This document shows, in pieces, positions 46,401-61,400 of a DNA stretch of 64,000 bases. The number at the start of each line of letters is the position of its first letter. Within the stretch, counting starts at the first letter, position 1. The translations under genes were made by a program, and so were the position numbers. Source of the stretch: Diorhabda sublineata (taxonomy: Eukaryota; Arthropoda; Insecta; Coleoptera; Chrysomelidae); assembly GCF_026230105.1 (NCBI RefSeq), contig NC_079475.1, forward strand, positions 35,958,086 through 36,022,085, in the 5' to 3' direction. A model generated the notes under the pieces. That model ran no database searches and was not told the origin of the DNA. It saw only the letters and a list, made by a program, of their open reading frames with translations.

Positions 46401-49400
46401 CCAACATTTCACTGATGGTCACAAATTTAATTTTGATGATGTAAAAATTCTGGTTAAGGAACATACATATTCAAAAAGAACCATCAGCGGAATGATGCAG
46501 TTAATAACCGTACGGGTGTGGCCAATCTGGGGGTTCCCGTGGGGAACGTGAAATGAAATTTTTATCAAAACAAATGAAAAGATATGCCTAAACTTTTCAA
46601 TTAAATATACCAATGGCAGATCTCTTTCCACTTTGCACAGGTTTTTACTTATATGTGTATATATTAGGTTCTTTAAATGACTTTTTCATTGTTCTTCCGT
46701 TTTATACAACAATGTTCTTATTTGTTTATGTTATATAGTTTGTATTACATACAGTATGTCCTATTCATTTATATATCTGTTTATTGAATAGTCAATATAA
46801 TAATCAAAGAAAAAAAGCTAAGAAACTACAAGGACCGTTTTTTGTTCAACCTCCGATAGGCTATGAATAAAAGACAAGTTCATATTAAACAATAATTTTA
46901 TTACCAGAAGATTGGTACACTTACGGTTAGGTCATATGTGTGGACAAGCCTAACCGTTCAATAACAATATAGTACAAAACAGACCTTGAAACTTCTGGAA
47001 ATTCTGTAAACAAATTAGTAATGGTGAATCTGCTGTTTTCTTAAACCATTCTGTCAACTCGTTGAACCAGGTCATTTGAAATGACAGATTTGCGTCCTTG
47101 TCCCCCTTCAGCATGCACATCATTACACTCATCTTTAAGCTTTCGACACCATTCACGCACAATATTTTTCCCCGCACACACGACTCATTCTCCGATGGAT
47201 TTCTGCAGCACTATGGCCAACAGCCTGTAGAAAACGAGTTACATTTCGCAATTCACACTTGGCGGGAGCATCAATAATGGCTGACATGTTTACGTGGCTG
47301 TAGCACAACGCCGACTGACGTCTGAGTGTTAACAATAGCGGAGTGTGTGGTGCGAGAGCTTCGCAGTCGCCTACAGTGCATGCACGCGTTACGTCTGCAT
47401 GGAGCGATCAGAGGTTGAAAAAAAAACGGCCCTCGTATGTAGGTTGAAAAAAAAGAGAATCTTTAGAAGACCAAATAAAACTATAGAGGAAGGAAATAAA
47501 AAAGTTTTACAAAGATGTTAAACACATAAGAAAACAAAACGAGAGTACTACCACATATATAAAATACCAAGAAGGAAACCTTGTAGGTGACGAAGAAGAA
47601 AAAATTAGAAGATGGAAAGAATATTTCGAAGAAATATTTAATGTCAAAAATGACAGAATCGAAAATACACTCGAGGAAATAGCAAATGAAGAAAACCTTA
47701 AAAATCAACTTGAAGCTTTACCGAATTAAGAAGTTGAAGAAGGGATATATAAGATAAAAAACAATAAAGTCCCGGGGATAATGAAATGACAAAAGAACAA
47801 ATATGGCGGTGAGTAGCTTAAAGAAGAAATTTTCTATTTACTTGATTAGATTTGGAAAACTGAGAAAATGCCAGAAGCATGGAAAAAAGCCCATTTATAA
47901 GAAGGGGGACAAAACATTGTATAGAAATGATAGAGAAATAGCCTTGCTAGACATCACATACAAAATATTCGCATTAATTTTGAAATATACGCAGAAAAAT
48001 TGTTAGAATAGTACCAAGGAGGGTTTAGAAAAGGCAGAGGAACATCCGACCAAATTTTTATGATCAAACAGCTGATTACTGGCTGTTATGAGTATGAGAT
48101 ACCAACACAGATTCTTTCTGTTGATTTCGAAAGAGCTTATGATTGTGAACAGAAAAAAGTTAAGCCAAACATTACTAGAATTAAATATTTCAAACAAACT
48201 AATTCTAGTTAAGTTTTGTTAATAGTTTTACGATTTTTTCATTAAAGTTATTGAGTTTTGATATACCATTTATTTTAGACTTGATAAAGATGGAAAGGTT
48301 GGCATTTTAAAAAACTCTTGGACAGTTTTATTTTGAGTCCTCAACCCGCAACACCATTCGAAATTATATATTGTTATTCACGATATTAACATTATGATTA
48401 GTTACCTTATAATGTACTCGAAGTCCTATCACTTGTGCTAAAAAAGATCTAGTAAATCTAGCTCTAACTAACTGCCTGTAAGATCCACCTAACGCACTTT
48501 CGTATAAACATTTTCCAACAACTTTTCCAGCGAATTCGTAATGTTTCAATTTAATATGGGAACCTCTTGCGGGATTGGGGTGTACCAAAGATTGTTGTCC
48601 TTCGTGGAAACTTGTAAATAATTTATATTTGGCATCGAAGAGTTGTTCGCATATTAATTCAAACCATTCTCTTCTTAAGCCTCCCCAATCAATACCTATA
48701 TTAATATGAATTTTTTCAAACTCTTCACTCTTACCACCTTTTCATATATTTCTCGTAATTAATTGCGTTGAATTTAGGTTTATTTGGATAAAAAAGTAGT
48801 TCAGTGTCAAGATTTTTTGATATAGAACGGAATGTCAATTTTTTATGTGCAATTTTAAACGGATTTTTTTTTAGCAAAAAAGATCTAAAATCGAGACAAT
48901 TAATCACGGAAAAAATTAATGAACAGGTATCAGATACCTCAATCCCAAAAAGGGATTGAGATCAAAATAAAAGAGCTTGAGTTTAAATGAATATTAAGAA
49001 TTCCTTGAATATCCAATGAATTGAAAGAATGTACGATATGAACCTCCAGCCTCTTCGAGTATTTTGGTTTTAAATAAATTTAAAAAATGAATAGCTCTCA
49101 AAAATTTATTCTAACACATATCAACTCATCGATTATTACTAATGTTTACTGAACTTCAACCACAATAATTTAATTAAATAAACATATTAACCCAAACAAA
49201 ATAAAAAAATTCGAAATTTCACTTGATGAATGAAATAACTAACCTTGTTCACCTTGAAAATTAACCTCAAAATTCTTACACCAATCTGAAACAGAGAAAT
49301 TTTTTGTCGCCTTCATACTCGACTCTAGTAACTTCTCTCTGTTTACTTTCATGGATATTTTCTCATGGTAATGTTTTTGATGGAATTTCCTTACTTCGTG

Positions 49401-52400
49401 ATAAAAGAAATCTTGTTTGTCTTTGAATGTTTCCGATCCACCCATGTTCTTTAAAAGGAATTGTGCAAATGTGGCAGCTATAACATTCCTGTCTTTCGAA
49501 ACTAATTCTATTTTTGGCTGACAGCCGTCGTCTACAGTGAAAGAAGAAGAGTAGAATTCGCTGAATTTTAATGTATCTGCATGGAAAGTAAACTGAAAAT
49601 TCATTTGAAAAATAAAAAACATATTTCACTTGATTAATAATCATGTAGACAAAAATAAAAAACATTTAAAATTCTCTATTTTGTTTACAAGCATTCTTAG
49701 ACCTGTACTGTACTGTATTTTAACTTAATTTGATTTAGTTAATATAAAAGGGGCATTTCTCCACTTTAACGCCATAATTGTAGATTTGGATATTACAAAA
49801 ATTAGAAAAAGTTATACCAAAAGAAAAAAAAAAATAAACAAAAACTTTACATTGAATTAAAAAAATATACGAAGAAGAGAATTATTCAAAATGGTCTAAA
49901 AATGAAAATGATCATAAAGATAAAAGACCAAATCCATAATATTTATATACAAAACATGTCACTGATTACAAATCAATAACATTCATTCAAGAAACTAACT
50001 TCAAATGATAGGGTGACCCTCATGTTATGCGAGACAGTGAATCTAAACCAAAGATTTTCAAAATGGTAGCACCGTCAGGGATTAATCGGAAACTGTAGTT
50101 ACCACGCCCCCAGGGTATACCAGGAGAAGAATCAGATGGAGTCTTATTAGAAAAACACTAAAGGTCTATGACAATCCAAAAGATTCAAAACCGTATCAGT
50201 TAAGGAACTTCTAGAGGTGTCCTGAAACAGCATTAAATTAGTTGTCAGTCCCAGTGAAAGAAGATAAACTTGTAAGAGGGCAACTGGAGATTCTGCGAGC
50301 AAGCTATATAACAGAGCAACTGTTCTGCCCATTCAGCAAAAGGTTTAGTTGAGTACCTCGAAGAAGTAGTGCTAACTTATTGGTAGGTGGGACAGAAAAT
50401 CACCATGGAGGAGCCTTGAAAGCAGAACAATGACATGGAGATTCGTGTACAAAATATCTTTTTACTTATAGGTGTAGAGCGGCCAAAAAGAAAACGACAT
50501 CCCAAACAATCTAATCTATAACTTGTTAAATTAAATGTTATAGACATTATGAAACGTTACAAACAATAAACATTTTGAGCATCAATTCAAGTATATATAT
50601 TCTAAATTTTTAATTGAATAATAGTAAACTTTCAACTATGGTACTCTTATATTTACATTTTTTAATTCTTAGGACTTATTTATAATGCGACCCAACAGTC
50701 TGTGTCTGTGACACTAGGAATGTTCAGTCTTTACAACTGGAATATTAACCCCGCTTCTTTCAGAAAGAGAAAAAGATCTAAATATCTATTAAATATGTAT
50801 AATGTTTTGGAGTTCCCATTGTCTCTCTTTCAAACCTAGAGTGTTAAGGTTAGGTTTAGATCTAGAAGATATTATTTGTAAGATTCAATAAGCTTCATAT
50901 TTTTCATAGTTCAAGTCAAAACATTACACCGTTCTTATTCTTGTGAAAATTTTTTTGCTTACCTTGGTTGATGGACATAACCTAAAAGTGAACAGTCTCT
51001 TTGGTATAAACTTCAAAATAAGTTCCTTAATTATAAGTTGTTTTGGTGAAACGTAACATAAAACTTTTTTAGGTTTTGGTATTCTTTCTCCATGAATCCC
51101 AACTAATTTTGCATCGTAACAAATATTATGATTTTTAGAAGCAACGTTTTTATGAACTAGAGTAGAATCTACGCCTAAAATAAATTAAAAAACAAACGAT
51201 CCGTTACATACAACATTTACACAAATTTTTATTACTAAGAATATACAAGGTAATGCAAAAGTATGTACATTAATTTCTATAGCTGGCAGTAAGTTTGAAC
51301 ATATGGTTATTAATATAGATTTTTCTTCAGAACTGAATAATAAGAAAGATATTACTACTACCACTGGCCCTAGGGCTCTCAAAGAGCCTTGGCCTCATCC
51401 ACAACATTCCTTCAGTCATCACGGTATAACGCTCGGCGACTCTCATCCAATCATCGTTTGCGTGGTCGTCCAGGAAGTCGCCGGCTCTCGGGTTTCTGCC
51501 GGTATACTTTTCGCACCCGCCGCTATTAAGGCATACGCTCCAAGTGGCCTACCCATCTGAGTCTGGCCCATTTGACTTCTGTCACCAGGCGGGGTCTTCA
51601 TAGAGCCGGTAGAGCTCGAGAAAGATATTTTTTTCTTTTCAAATATCTATCACAATATCTGTAATACATGGGATATTTTCGAAACAATTTATATTCCATT
51701 TTTTTCATCCCAACCTTAAAATTAATTTATATAGTTCGCATTTAGCAAAATTGGAATTTAGTTTCATTTATACCAATTTTTAATTATCATATAATTTATA
51801 GGTAGAGACCGTTGAACATATAGGTCTTCTGATAGGTCCATTGACCCCCACTTAAAACTACTAAAGGCAAATATCCTTTAAAAAGCGACTCAGGAATCTT
51901 GGATTGAGCATTTTAAAGTCACTAGGCAAATTGTAATGCTTGCCTAAGTGGTTAAGCCTCGGATATAAGAGTACCTGATACTCATTGATGATGTTGTCTG
52001 CAGTTTCTTCATCCTCCAAGCAGCAGCAGCGTTCCCGATCTTTTGTAATGTCTATAGCCTAGAGATAGCGTTTTAGATGTCAGTTTCCGTGTAAAAGGTA
52101 AATGAAGAATCAGATTTCGCGCCTGTTTAGGTTGGGCTGTTGATCGGTAAGAGAGGCAGAGGACCCATCTATGTGTGCCTCTGCATGTGTGTAGTATAAG
52201 TGTTTCTAAACATCTCCGTAGAGTTTGTCGTGCAAGTAGACTATTCAGGGATGTATAGTTACACCAAGAATGGATTCTGGACCCGTTGGTGGTTTTAAAG
52301 ATCCCAGAGTGACAAGCAGGACCTTGCAACCATTACTCGAAAGTTCTTATAGGACTTTTTTTGCATTCCAGCAGTATCTTGGAGCATACCATTTCAATTG

Positions 52401-55400
52401 TTATGCTGTTATGGCATCGATTAAGTATCGACGGACCACTTTGTCATTTTTCATCACTGTATTTGACTTTAATTAGGTATAAAATATTTTACTTACTGTT
52501 TAAAACGATAATATCAAAGTCTCCATTATGTAATTCCGTACCATGATAATAAATAGTAGAGTGATAACAGCCTTCTCTAAAAAATTTCAATTGTACGCTA
52601 ACTCGTTGACTTTCCCAATCATAATCTAAGCTAGTGGTAAAATTTTCTTTGTCTACGTCTAATTCAGATTCGTGCGATTGACTTCCTAATTGTATTATAT
52701 CAACAGTATAACCCTAAAACGAACAAGACTATTCTAATAACACATACTTTGTATTAAAAAAAAACTCTAGGTGTCAACAGAAGTAGATTTGACAACAACG
52801 TTCTCAGGAATATATAACTTTTCGAAATATATTATCAGTACCTTAAAATCAAATAGTTTTTCTCATGCCAAGTTCAGTTGGATCAATCCGTGTTGATTGA
52901 ATCATATGGAACAAGTTATTGAAGATTTTTATTTTGGGATTTGATGTGATTTTCGTCTTTTGGGTAGGTTCAATACCTCAACAAGGTGAAGTGTTTACAG
53001 AAAATTTATTTGGATTGTATTTAATTTAATCCTCAATATTAGTAAAAGATGTTGCCTATGTCAATTTGGTTTCTTTATAAATGTTATGTTTGATTAGTAA
53101 TTGTTTCAAGTACTACAAGGTGTCTCAAAAGAAAGTTCACAATTTTAAGAAAAGTAAGGTGTTTATTGAAAAAATGTTTGATTCATATTAAAATACATTG
53201 CTTGCGAATTTACTTTTCCAAAATAACATTGTCCAAAAGTAAACGGCATTAATTTATTTATGGCTGTCATTTCGTGACGGATATTTTCTGTTAAGTGTGC
53301 CCAGGTAAACTGACACAACCCCACAGGAAACGTCCATAGGTGTTAAATCCTACAAAATAGCATTGTCTAAAAGTAAGCCGTTGAGGTCACTGCATTCATT
53401 TAATCGAGCACTACAATTTCCTATGACGACTCCTCGGCAGATTTTCTCCGTTATGACTGCCATTTCGTGACGGATATATTCTTTTGAGTGTGCCTAGGAT
53501 GTCTGATTATAATATATAAACTGACATAACCTCACGGGTAAAAGTTCATAGGTGTTAAATCCGGGACTACGTGGAGGCCAACTTATTTCACCTCTTCTGG
53601 AGATCAACTTGCCAGGAAAAATTTAACGAGCTCGTTGCAGTGATTTATTGGACGTGTGTGAAGTTGTTCCGTCCTGCTGGAACCATGTTCTTTGGTTATA
53701 GCCATTAAAGTTTTACAGTTCAAGCACGAAGAAGCCGTCTAACATCTTCACTCAACGCTCTGATTTCATGGTAACTGGGTGTCCCCCCTTTCATCTTCAA
53801 AAAAGTGAGTGCCTATAATTCCACGCGCTGATATCGTAGCTCATACTATCTCTTTAGGAGAACATAGAGGTTTCTGATGTTTTTGTTTTGGATTGGATGG
53901 ATGAAAACGACCTTCATCCGAAAAGAAGATGTTGGTAGGCGTTGGAAAGCGCTCAATGATCTGGTTTAGGAAGTCAAGCCTCTGACAAGAATCCTGAGGA
54001 TTCAATTTTTGTACCAACTGAATTTTGTAAAGGTACAATTCCAAATCTTGCGAATAGACAAGTCAAGCTCGTCATGAACAGACTGTGTAACACTGTTTTC
54101 GACCGTTCCGGAAGACCTCCAGTAGTGATTCGGTCCCTTCTCTACCATTTTCTAATTAGTCGAACGCCTGAATTGTCTGAAATTTCTGTGAGTAGGAGAA
54201 CACGGGATACCGGGGTACGATGAGGTACATAAGCTTCTAAACTTGTAAGTGCTGCAGCTTAGTGGTAAACGACAGTATTAGTAGTAGGGTATAGTAAAGA
54301 AGGCTTCAAATAGGTGGGGGTTAGTTTGAATAGTTTGTCTTGTACACATGTTTTTGTGTCGAATGTTTATCATTTATAATGTAGTTTTGTAGTCACAACA
54401 ACTTGTCAAACTACACTATATATCATTGGAAATTTTACTTTTTAGCCTTTAATTTTCATATGTTCTCAAATATTTGCATCCAATCCTAACCTGAAACGAA
54501 CCATTTAATGGCAAAAAGTATGACTTGGGCTGGATGGGAATATATCAATGAGAAAAGATGGGATGTACCCCATCTTACCTCATTGTAGGTGTAGAGAGAC
54601 TAATAGAGAGAAATGGAGCCCTGAATATAGAAAAAATGCTATAGATGCTATTATGAGGGGTGAAATGGGCTATAAAAAGTAGACCCAAGTCCTACAATTT
54701 ATCCACAAAATAATCCTATTTTTCAAGAGCCTTGTGCCAATCACCACGGTTTTTAACGGAGAGGAAAAAATTATTAATCGATTAAGGAAGGCTGTTCGGT
54801 ATTACCTCTTATGATTTGAGAATGTCAATGGGCGAAGAAGCTGTACAAAAAGCATACCTTTTCTAACGAAGTACTTTCCAACAAGTAGCTGTACTGTATT
54901 GGTTAATAGGGTTCAACGCCAGACATTCCTAGCTATCTCTTTGGAAATTAGAGCCACAATAACAATGATAAGAGCAAGCAAGAAAAAAAGAAAGCTAAAG
55001 TGACAAAAACCAATCCTAAACCGAAGCTTCAGGCGCAGAATATTTATATTGTGATTATTTATATATATAATCTATTGATGGAATGGAATATTAACATCAA
55101 AAGAAATAGCCAGTTCTAGGAAAGTTCGAATTTATAAGACAATGTTGAGATCCACTCTGACATACGCCTGAGTAATTTGGATAATAACGAATAAAACAGA
55201 AATTGGATATCTGGGAGAGAAAAATATTAAGAAGAATTTTTGGAGGAAAGCAGACAGAGTTAGAATGGGAGAGAAAATGAAACCATGAAATCTATACACT
55301 TTTCAATGAGACACTAATCAGCGTGTTTATAAAGACAAAAAGATTACAATTGCTAGGGCACTTAGAACGAATGGACGAAGACAGGCTTTTGAAACGAGAT

Positions 55401-58400
55401 GCTTGGAAGAGGAAGATGAAGATGACGAAGCAGTTACACCATTGGAAACCAAATCTTGCCCCACCAGTTGGGGTAAGATGAATTTTTGTTCAGTGAACGG
55501 AGAAATATTTTTGATTAAACTTACCTTCATGAAAGTGTATTTTTTCATAGTGGAAATTGTTAACTATTCATGCATAATTACATCTTTCAATTTGTATTTT
55601 ATGAATCTGAATTTTTTATTTTTTTCTTATGTACCTGACTTTTCGATAATTAATCAGAATTGTTTAAGTGGAAACCCACGATATTTTCATAAAAAACCGA
55701 TTCTAAAAAATGCTGTGAAGATTAGTTTCTATTGAAATGATCACATTGTTCGAAAATATATTATTTTATAAAAAAAATTACCTCTGTTGGATTGTCGGTG
55801 GACAAATAACGACAAATATTGCTATATTCATCTCTAGGTTCGATGTACAATAAATGAGCGACATTAGCAGTACATACGACAGTGCTGCAATGTCTCACAA
55901 CCATGGTCCTTTGGGCAAAAGCTGGTCCGGCAACGAATACAGTTGTAAAAGGACTACCGGCCACGTGTTGAGTACCAACCATTACGGAAATTCGATACTG
56001 ACCAGCGTGTCGGACGGTAAATTTAACTTTTGCAACATTAGCGCTGTTCGGATCCGTTGGAGAACCCAATTCCGTTATAACGGCTAACTGAAAACAACGG
56101 ATTAAGTATTTAATTGAATCTTGATGTTACTAAAAAAGTTGAAACAATTCTTTAATACAAGTATATTTCTGTATTTTACAAAATCTTTTAGCCGTCAATC
56201 ATCCAGTACCGATTTGTTGAATTTCTTCAACATTTCTGTCTGAATCGTCACCTCACTTGGTCTTCGCAGGTTCTACGGCCTCGTTTAAACTGTGCTATCT
56301 ATCCAATATTTTACTGTTGATAACGAAGGAGCAGAGTAGAATCTAGTTCTGCTTTTATATTGGTTGGGCTAACGACTTCCAAATGAAAGTTTTGTATCAC
56401 ATAACGATGACCAATTTTTTCTATGTCTTCAAATCCACTAAAAACGTTCACTGGCTTCCAAACAAATACTAAACAAACTTGAAATGTATGCTGTACAGAT
56501 AAGGAAAGAGCAAAAATATATCGTATCGATATTTTTAAACAATATCGATTTATGCAGAATAAAAAATATCGATAGTTTGATTTATCGATATTTTTACTCA
56601 AGGTGGGATTACCCAAAAAATTGTCAAATTATTCGAACGTTAAAAAATATGAACAAACATTTAATTTATTCAGTTTTTTATTTATTAATTAAGAAAATAA
56701 ATATTTAAATATTGTTAATAAAATTAAGTTTTTAGTAATGTCAGAAAATGATCATTTAAACAGCGGTTAGTAATTCAAACCAGTAATCATCTGGTATAGA
56801 CATCAAAAGTACTCGCTCTTCAATATGCTCTCCAGTTACCCTCCTTTTATTATCTGGAATACGGAGAAAACAACTGCAAGCATAAAGATCAATGGAAACA
56901 TTACAAACAATCTTCATTACGCAGATGATACCTTGGTAGTCGCCAGTAGCATACCAGAACTTCAATCTCTTACGGACGTTATTGTAGAATCTAATGAGTA
57001 ATTCGACCTTTATATGAATACGTCCAAGACCAAACTATTGGTGTTCTAAAAAATACAAAGAAACGCCACCCTAAGACTCCATGGAGAGATTATTGAACAA
57101 GTGCCATTTTTAAGATATTTGGGCACGCTCGTCAACCAGCATTGCGAGCCAAAACTCGAAATCAGATCAAGAATTGAGCAAGCGCGGAAAACACTGAGCA
57201 CCATGTGGACACTTCTGTCAAACTGCAACCTCAGCCTGGAACTCCGGACTAGAATGCTTCGCTGTTACATATTTCCTGTTCTTCTGTACAGATGCATGGA
57301 TGCGGCCATATAGAAGAAAACTGATGCTTTAGAAATGTACGCCTATAGGCGAATGCAGCAGATATCTTGGACGGAACATAAGACAAACATAGAGGTCCTA
57401 CAGCAAATAGGAACATAAAGAACTTCTCACGACAATCAAGGAGAGAAATTTGCAGTACCTAGGACATATGAAAATCACCATCGGTTCCATAAATTCCAAG
57501 TTAAATATGAATACTCACCTTTCTTGAACCTCCGCAAACATCAACAGTAAAATTATCAGTATCACAGATTGGATAAGGCTGTCCATTACGTTGGTAGAAT
57601 TGCACAGTAAAACAAACTGTTTGGCCCACGGGATGAGGACATGACCATTGAAAATTTACCTGAAATAGTACATTTTGAATAAATATAATCAAATTGTTAT
57701 TTATATTGAATTACAGAGTAAATTACTTTCTATCGCATTTTTTTCTTTACTTTGCTTCGTTGTTTGTTAGTTTGTTTGTGAATGAATCCGCAAGCTCGCG
57801 ACACAATTATTAATTAGATTAAGCATTATAATTTCCTCGTTCAAATAGAAATTGTTTGCAAAAATATTGAGCATTTTACGTTTGTTATTTAATAAATAAC
57901 ATATTAAGGTGCTTCAATAAAAATTTTATTTTGCTATTTCAACTCTAAACGTCTCAAATAACTTTATTTCATAAAAAAATCTTCACCAAGATGAGCCCTT
58001 TAGCTCAACTCTAAGGGTTTGCTATTTTTATACCCCGAATAGGGTCCATACATACTTTTTTTATACCTTAACACTATTTTTTTATTTTTTTTAAACGTTA
58101 TATTAGTTCGTAAAACAAATAAATAAGTTCAAATACCTAAATGACGCGCCAAAATGCATTTGTTGTCACATGACTGAGTGTGACGTAGTGTGACGTAGTG
58201 TAACGTAGAAAGTAAGTAAACAGACTTAAGTTAGGTTAGAAGCAAATACAGTTTAAGCAGAGTTGTCGCACGACTGTTAGTATTCCATTTTGTAGAATAA
58301 AAGATGACGTATCGTTGGTGCATTGAACCAGAATGTACAAACACTAGTATAAAAACACCAAATAAAGTTTTCATGCAAGTCCCTCGAGAGGAAAAGCGAT

Positions 58401-61400
58401 GAAAACAATGATTTCAAGCTATAAGAAGGAATTTACGAGCGTCAAATTTGGCGGTATGTGTTTGTGAAGATCGTTTCAATTAAGTTTAATCTATTGGTAT
58501 TTGAAAAATGTTAACTTATTGTTAGTTTTTAATGTAGCCTGAAACAGATTTGGAAAATTATATGATATGAAATCTGACACAAAGAAAAAAAATCTAATAA
58601 AAACTGCTGACCGTAAAAGGGCATTTCGTGAAACACCTCGTCCGTTGGTATTAAAACGACAAGAAACCTTTAAAATGTGATAATGGCGTGTAAAGAAGTT
58701 ACTGACGGAAGAAACTACACTTTATAGTTTACTAATAATAATTAGTAATTTTTACGTTCATTGTCTCTGAAGATTATATAAAATTATGCGAACAACTAGT
58801 CAATTCAAATGTTCACAGACTGAGATCCCAATCTTACCTTACAATTTGACGGTAACAGATATTTTCCGGTGACATATTGAAGTAGGGAATGCTTGGCCTC
58901 GGGCGCTAAAGATGGTTGGGTCATAGCAGCCAAAGTGACCAATCCTGCAACAGATACGGATACCACCAGCATTCCTCCTGAAAATAAAGCGATTTGTGAT
59001 ACTATTTTGCATACTTTATATCGAAATAGGAACATAAAAAATATTTTTACTCGAATAGAATACCGCAATCATAAAATTGTACCGATATACTGGTAACTAA
59101 AGAATGTCGCTATCAACATGTTGATAATAATAAATTCTTTCAATCAAATAGTTTTTATTTTTTTATCTAATGTGATATCAATTTCGCTGCGAGTATTACG
59201 AATAAGTAAAAATGAAAGTAGGAGTTTTGTAACTGTCACTACCAAACATTATTCAAATGTAGGGCCGAACGAAATAGACAGAGTAATGGAGTAATGGAGG
59301 GTATTTCTGGAACATATATTTTGGAGTCAGGAGATTTTTAGTAACTTCACGTATATTGAATCAGTAATAAATATATTAGGAACATCTCAAACAAATTTTC
59401 CTTTGAGATGAAATGAATTGATGTTCGTTAAAACTAAAATGGGCATGAATTCAAAAATTATTGGCGTTCTTTTAACTGGTACAGAGCAAGAATTTTTAGA
59501 AATTTAATTTTTACATGGAAGTCTGCATTTTAATCTACTTTTATTGCAACATATCTAAAAATACTGACCTCAGAACGATCTTACACAACTAATCACGACT
59601 GTATAGTCCCTTGGTTGCTTTTAACGATTTATAAAATAATCAAAAAGCGTTTTTAATGCTTTTATGGTTCCAAAATGGTTTTCTATTCTTTAACAAGAGT
59701 TGACTATTGAAAAATTGAATTCCTGTTGTTAAGATAGCGAAAACAAAATTCTCAATGGTTTATATTAGTACAAATAGATTTTTCGCCTATTTCCTTCTGC
59801 TGGAGAAATCAGGAGTAGTAGTATAAGCGGCGATCAGAGACGGACAATAATCTAGTGAACCGGTATCAGCTAATAGGTGATGTTTTTAATCCAGGATCAT
59901 AGTGTTCGAAATGCTCTTGTGTCATTTTTTTTCAGTCAAGATGCCTTATAAAATATATAAATCAATTTGTTATACAATAACTACAAGGTATATCCACAAA
60001 GTAAATTCCGTTTGATTGTGTAAAAAACGTGTACAGATACAGAAAATATTTTTTTAGACGACGCCATCTGAAAGTTGTTCGTTCTGTATTCATTTATATA
60101 CCGAAAGTTACGTTTTAAGTGTTCCATGTAGTGAAAGTGACAGTTACGTACTGTAAAACACTTTCGGGACGCTCTGGAGTAGCCACTTCAATGTTGACAG
60201 TTGACAGTTTCACTTAGATGATTTTGCATAACCTTAAATTTTTTATTTTCTGAAATTATTTGTTTTATCCGAAGTTTTGTCTAAATTAATGAATGATGAT
60301 GAAAAAGAAAACATCATCGGTGAAGAGTTACTCGAATCCAGGCCACTTGATCTCACCGAAGAAAGCAATGCGGCCGTTCTTAATTCGTTGCCGGATAAAT
60401 CTCGTGCAAAGTACGAAAATCAGTACGAGTTCTTTATGAAGTGGTGTCACCAGAAAAAATTATAAATAAAATGTTTATTATTTTCTTTCCTCAGTGTAAT
60501 TTAAAAAGTTTTGGATCTTATACGTCATATAAAAAATGATGGGTACGCCGTGGCTGAAATTCATCTTTGTTGGACTGTCTGTTGCTCGCTTCGCTTCGCT
60601 CGTCTCGCAATTTTCAGACTCGTCCAACAAAGTAGCACTTTCAGTCCTTGGCATACAAATAACTATTATTGTACAAAAACCTTCGACTGTAAACTAATTT
60701 TTTGGCTTTCGAAGTTTTTTTACACTTTACTTTACAATTTTTACATTTAATAGTCTCTACCACTCTTTTTGGAAGCGACTCAATTCATTTCTGGGGAGGC
60801 ATATGCTATAATTGACACATTGATTTAGTACTTTTAATTAATGAAACAATAAGATATCGCAACAGACTTATAGAGCCGATAATTGTACCATTTGCTGATG
60901 CAATAGTTGCAAGATTTGTTTTTATTGATAATAATGCCCGACTCCATAGACTGTCACATAATTACAAGAATGGAATGACCACCTTGCTCACCGGACATGA
61001 ATTCCGTTGAGCACGTTTGGCATGAAATGTCCCGGAAGTTGAAATGACAATAAGAGTTGAAAGCACTTTGGGAAGCGATACATCAACAAGTTATAAATAA
61101 TTTGAAAACTTCCAAACAGAGCGATGGTATTAGGACGAGCCAGTGGCGGTCATACAAAGTATTATACTGTTTATATTAAATGGTTTATCGTTCGATGAAA
61201 AAATTGTTCTGGAGTGTATCAATTTTTACTTAGAAAATTTAGAAGTTTGGTTATATTTTATACCGCCCAAGATCCGTTCTAAATAGGTACTACGTCATTA
61301 GCGCCGACAAAATGCTACTTGCTAGAGTGAGGACAAAGATTTTATTTTTTGATAAAAATGGAGAAGGGTTTTTTTCATGGTTCTTCAGACAATTTGTCAC

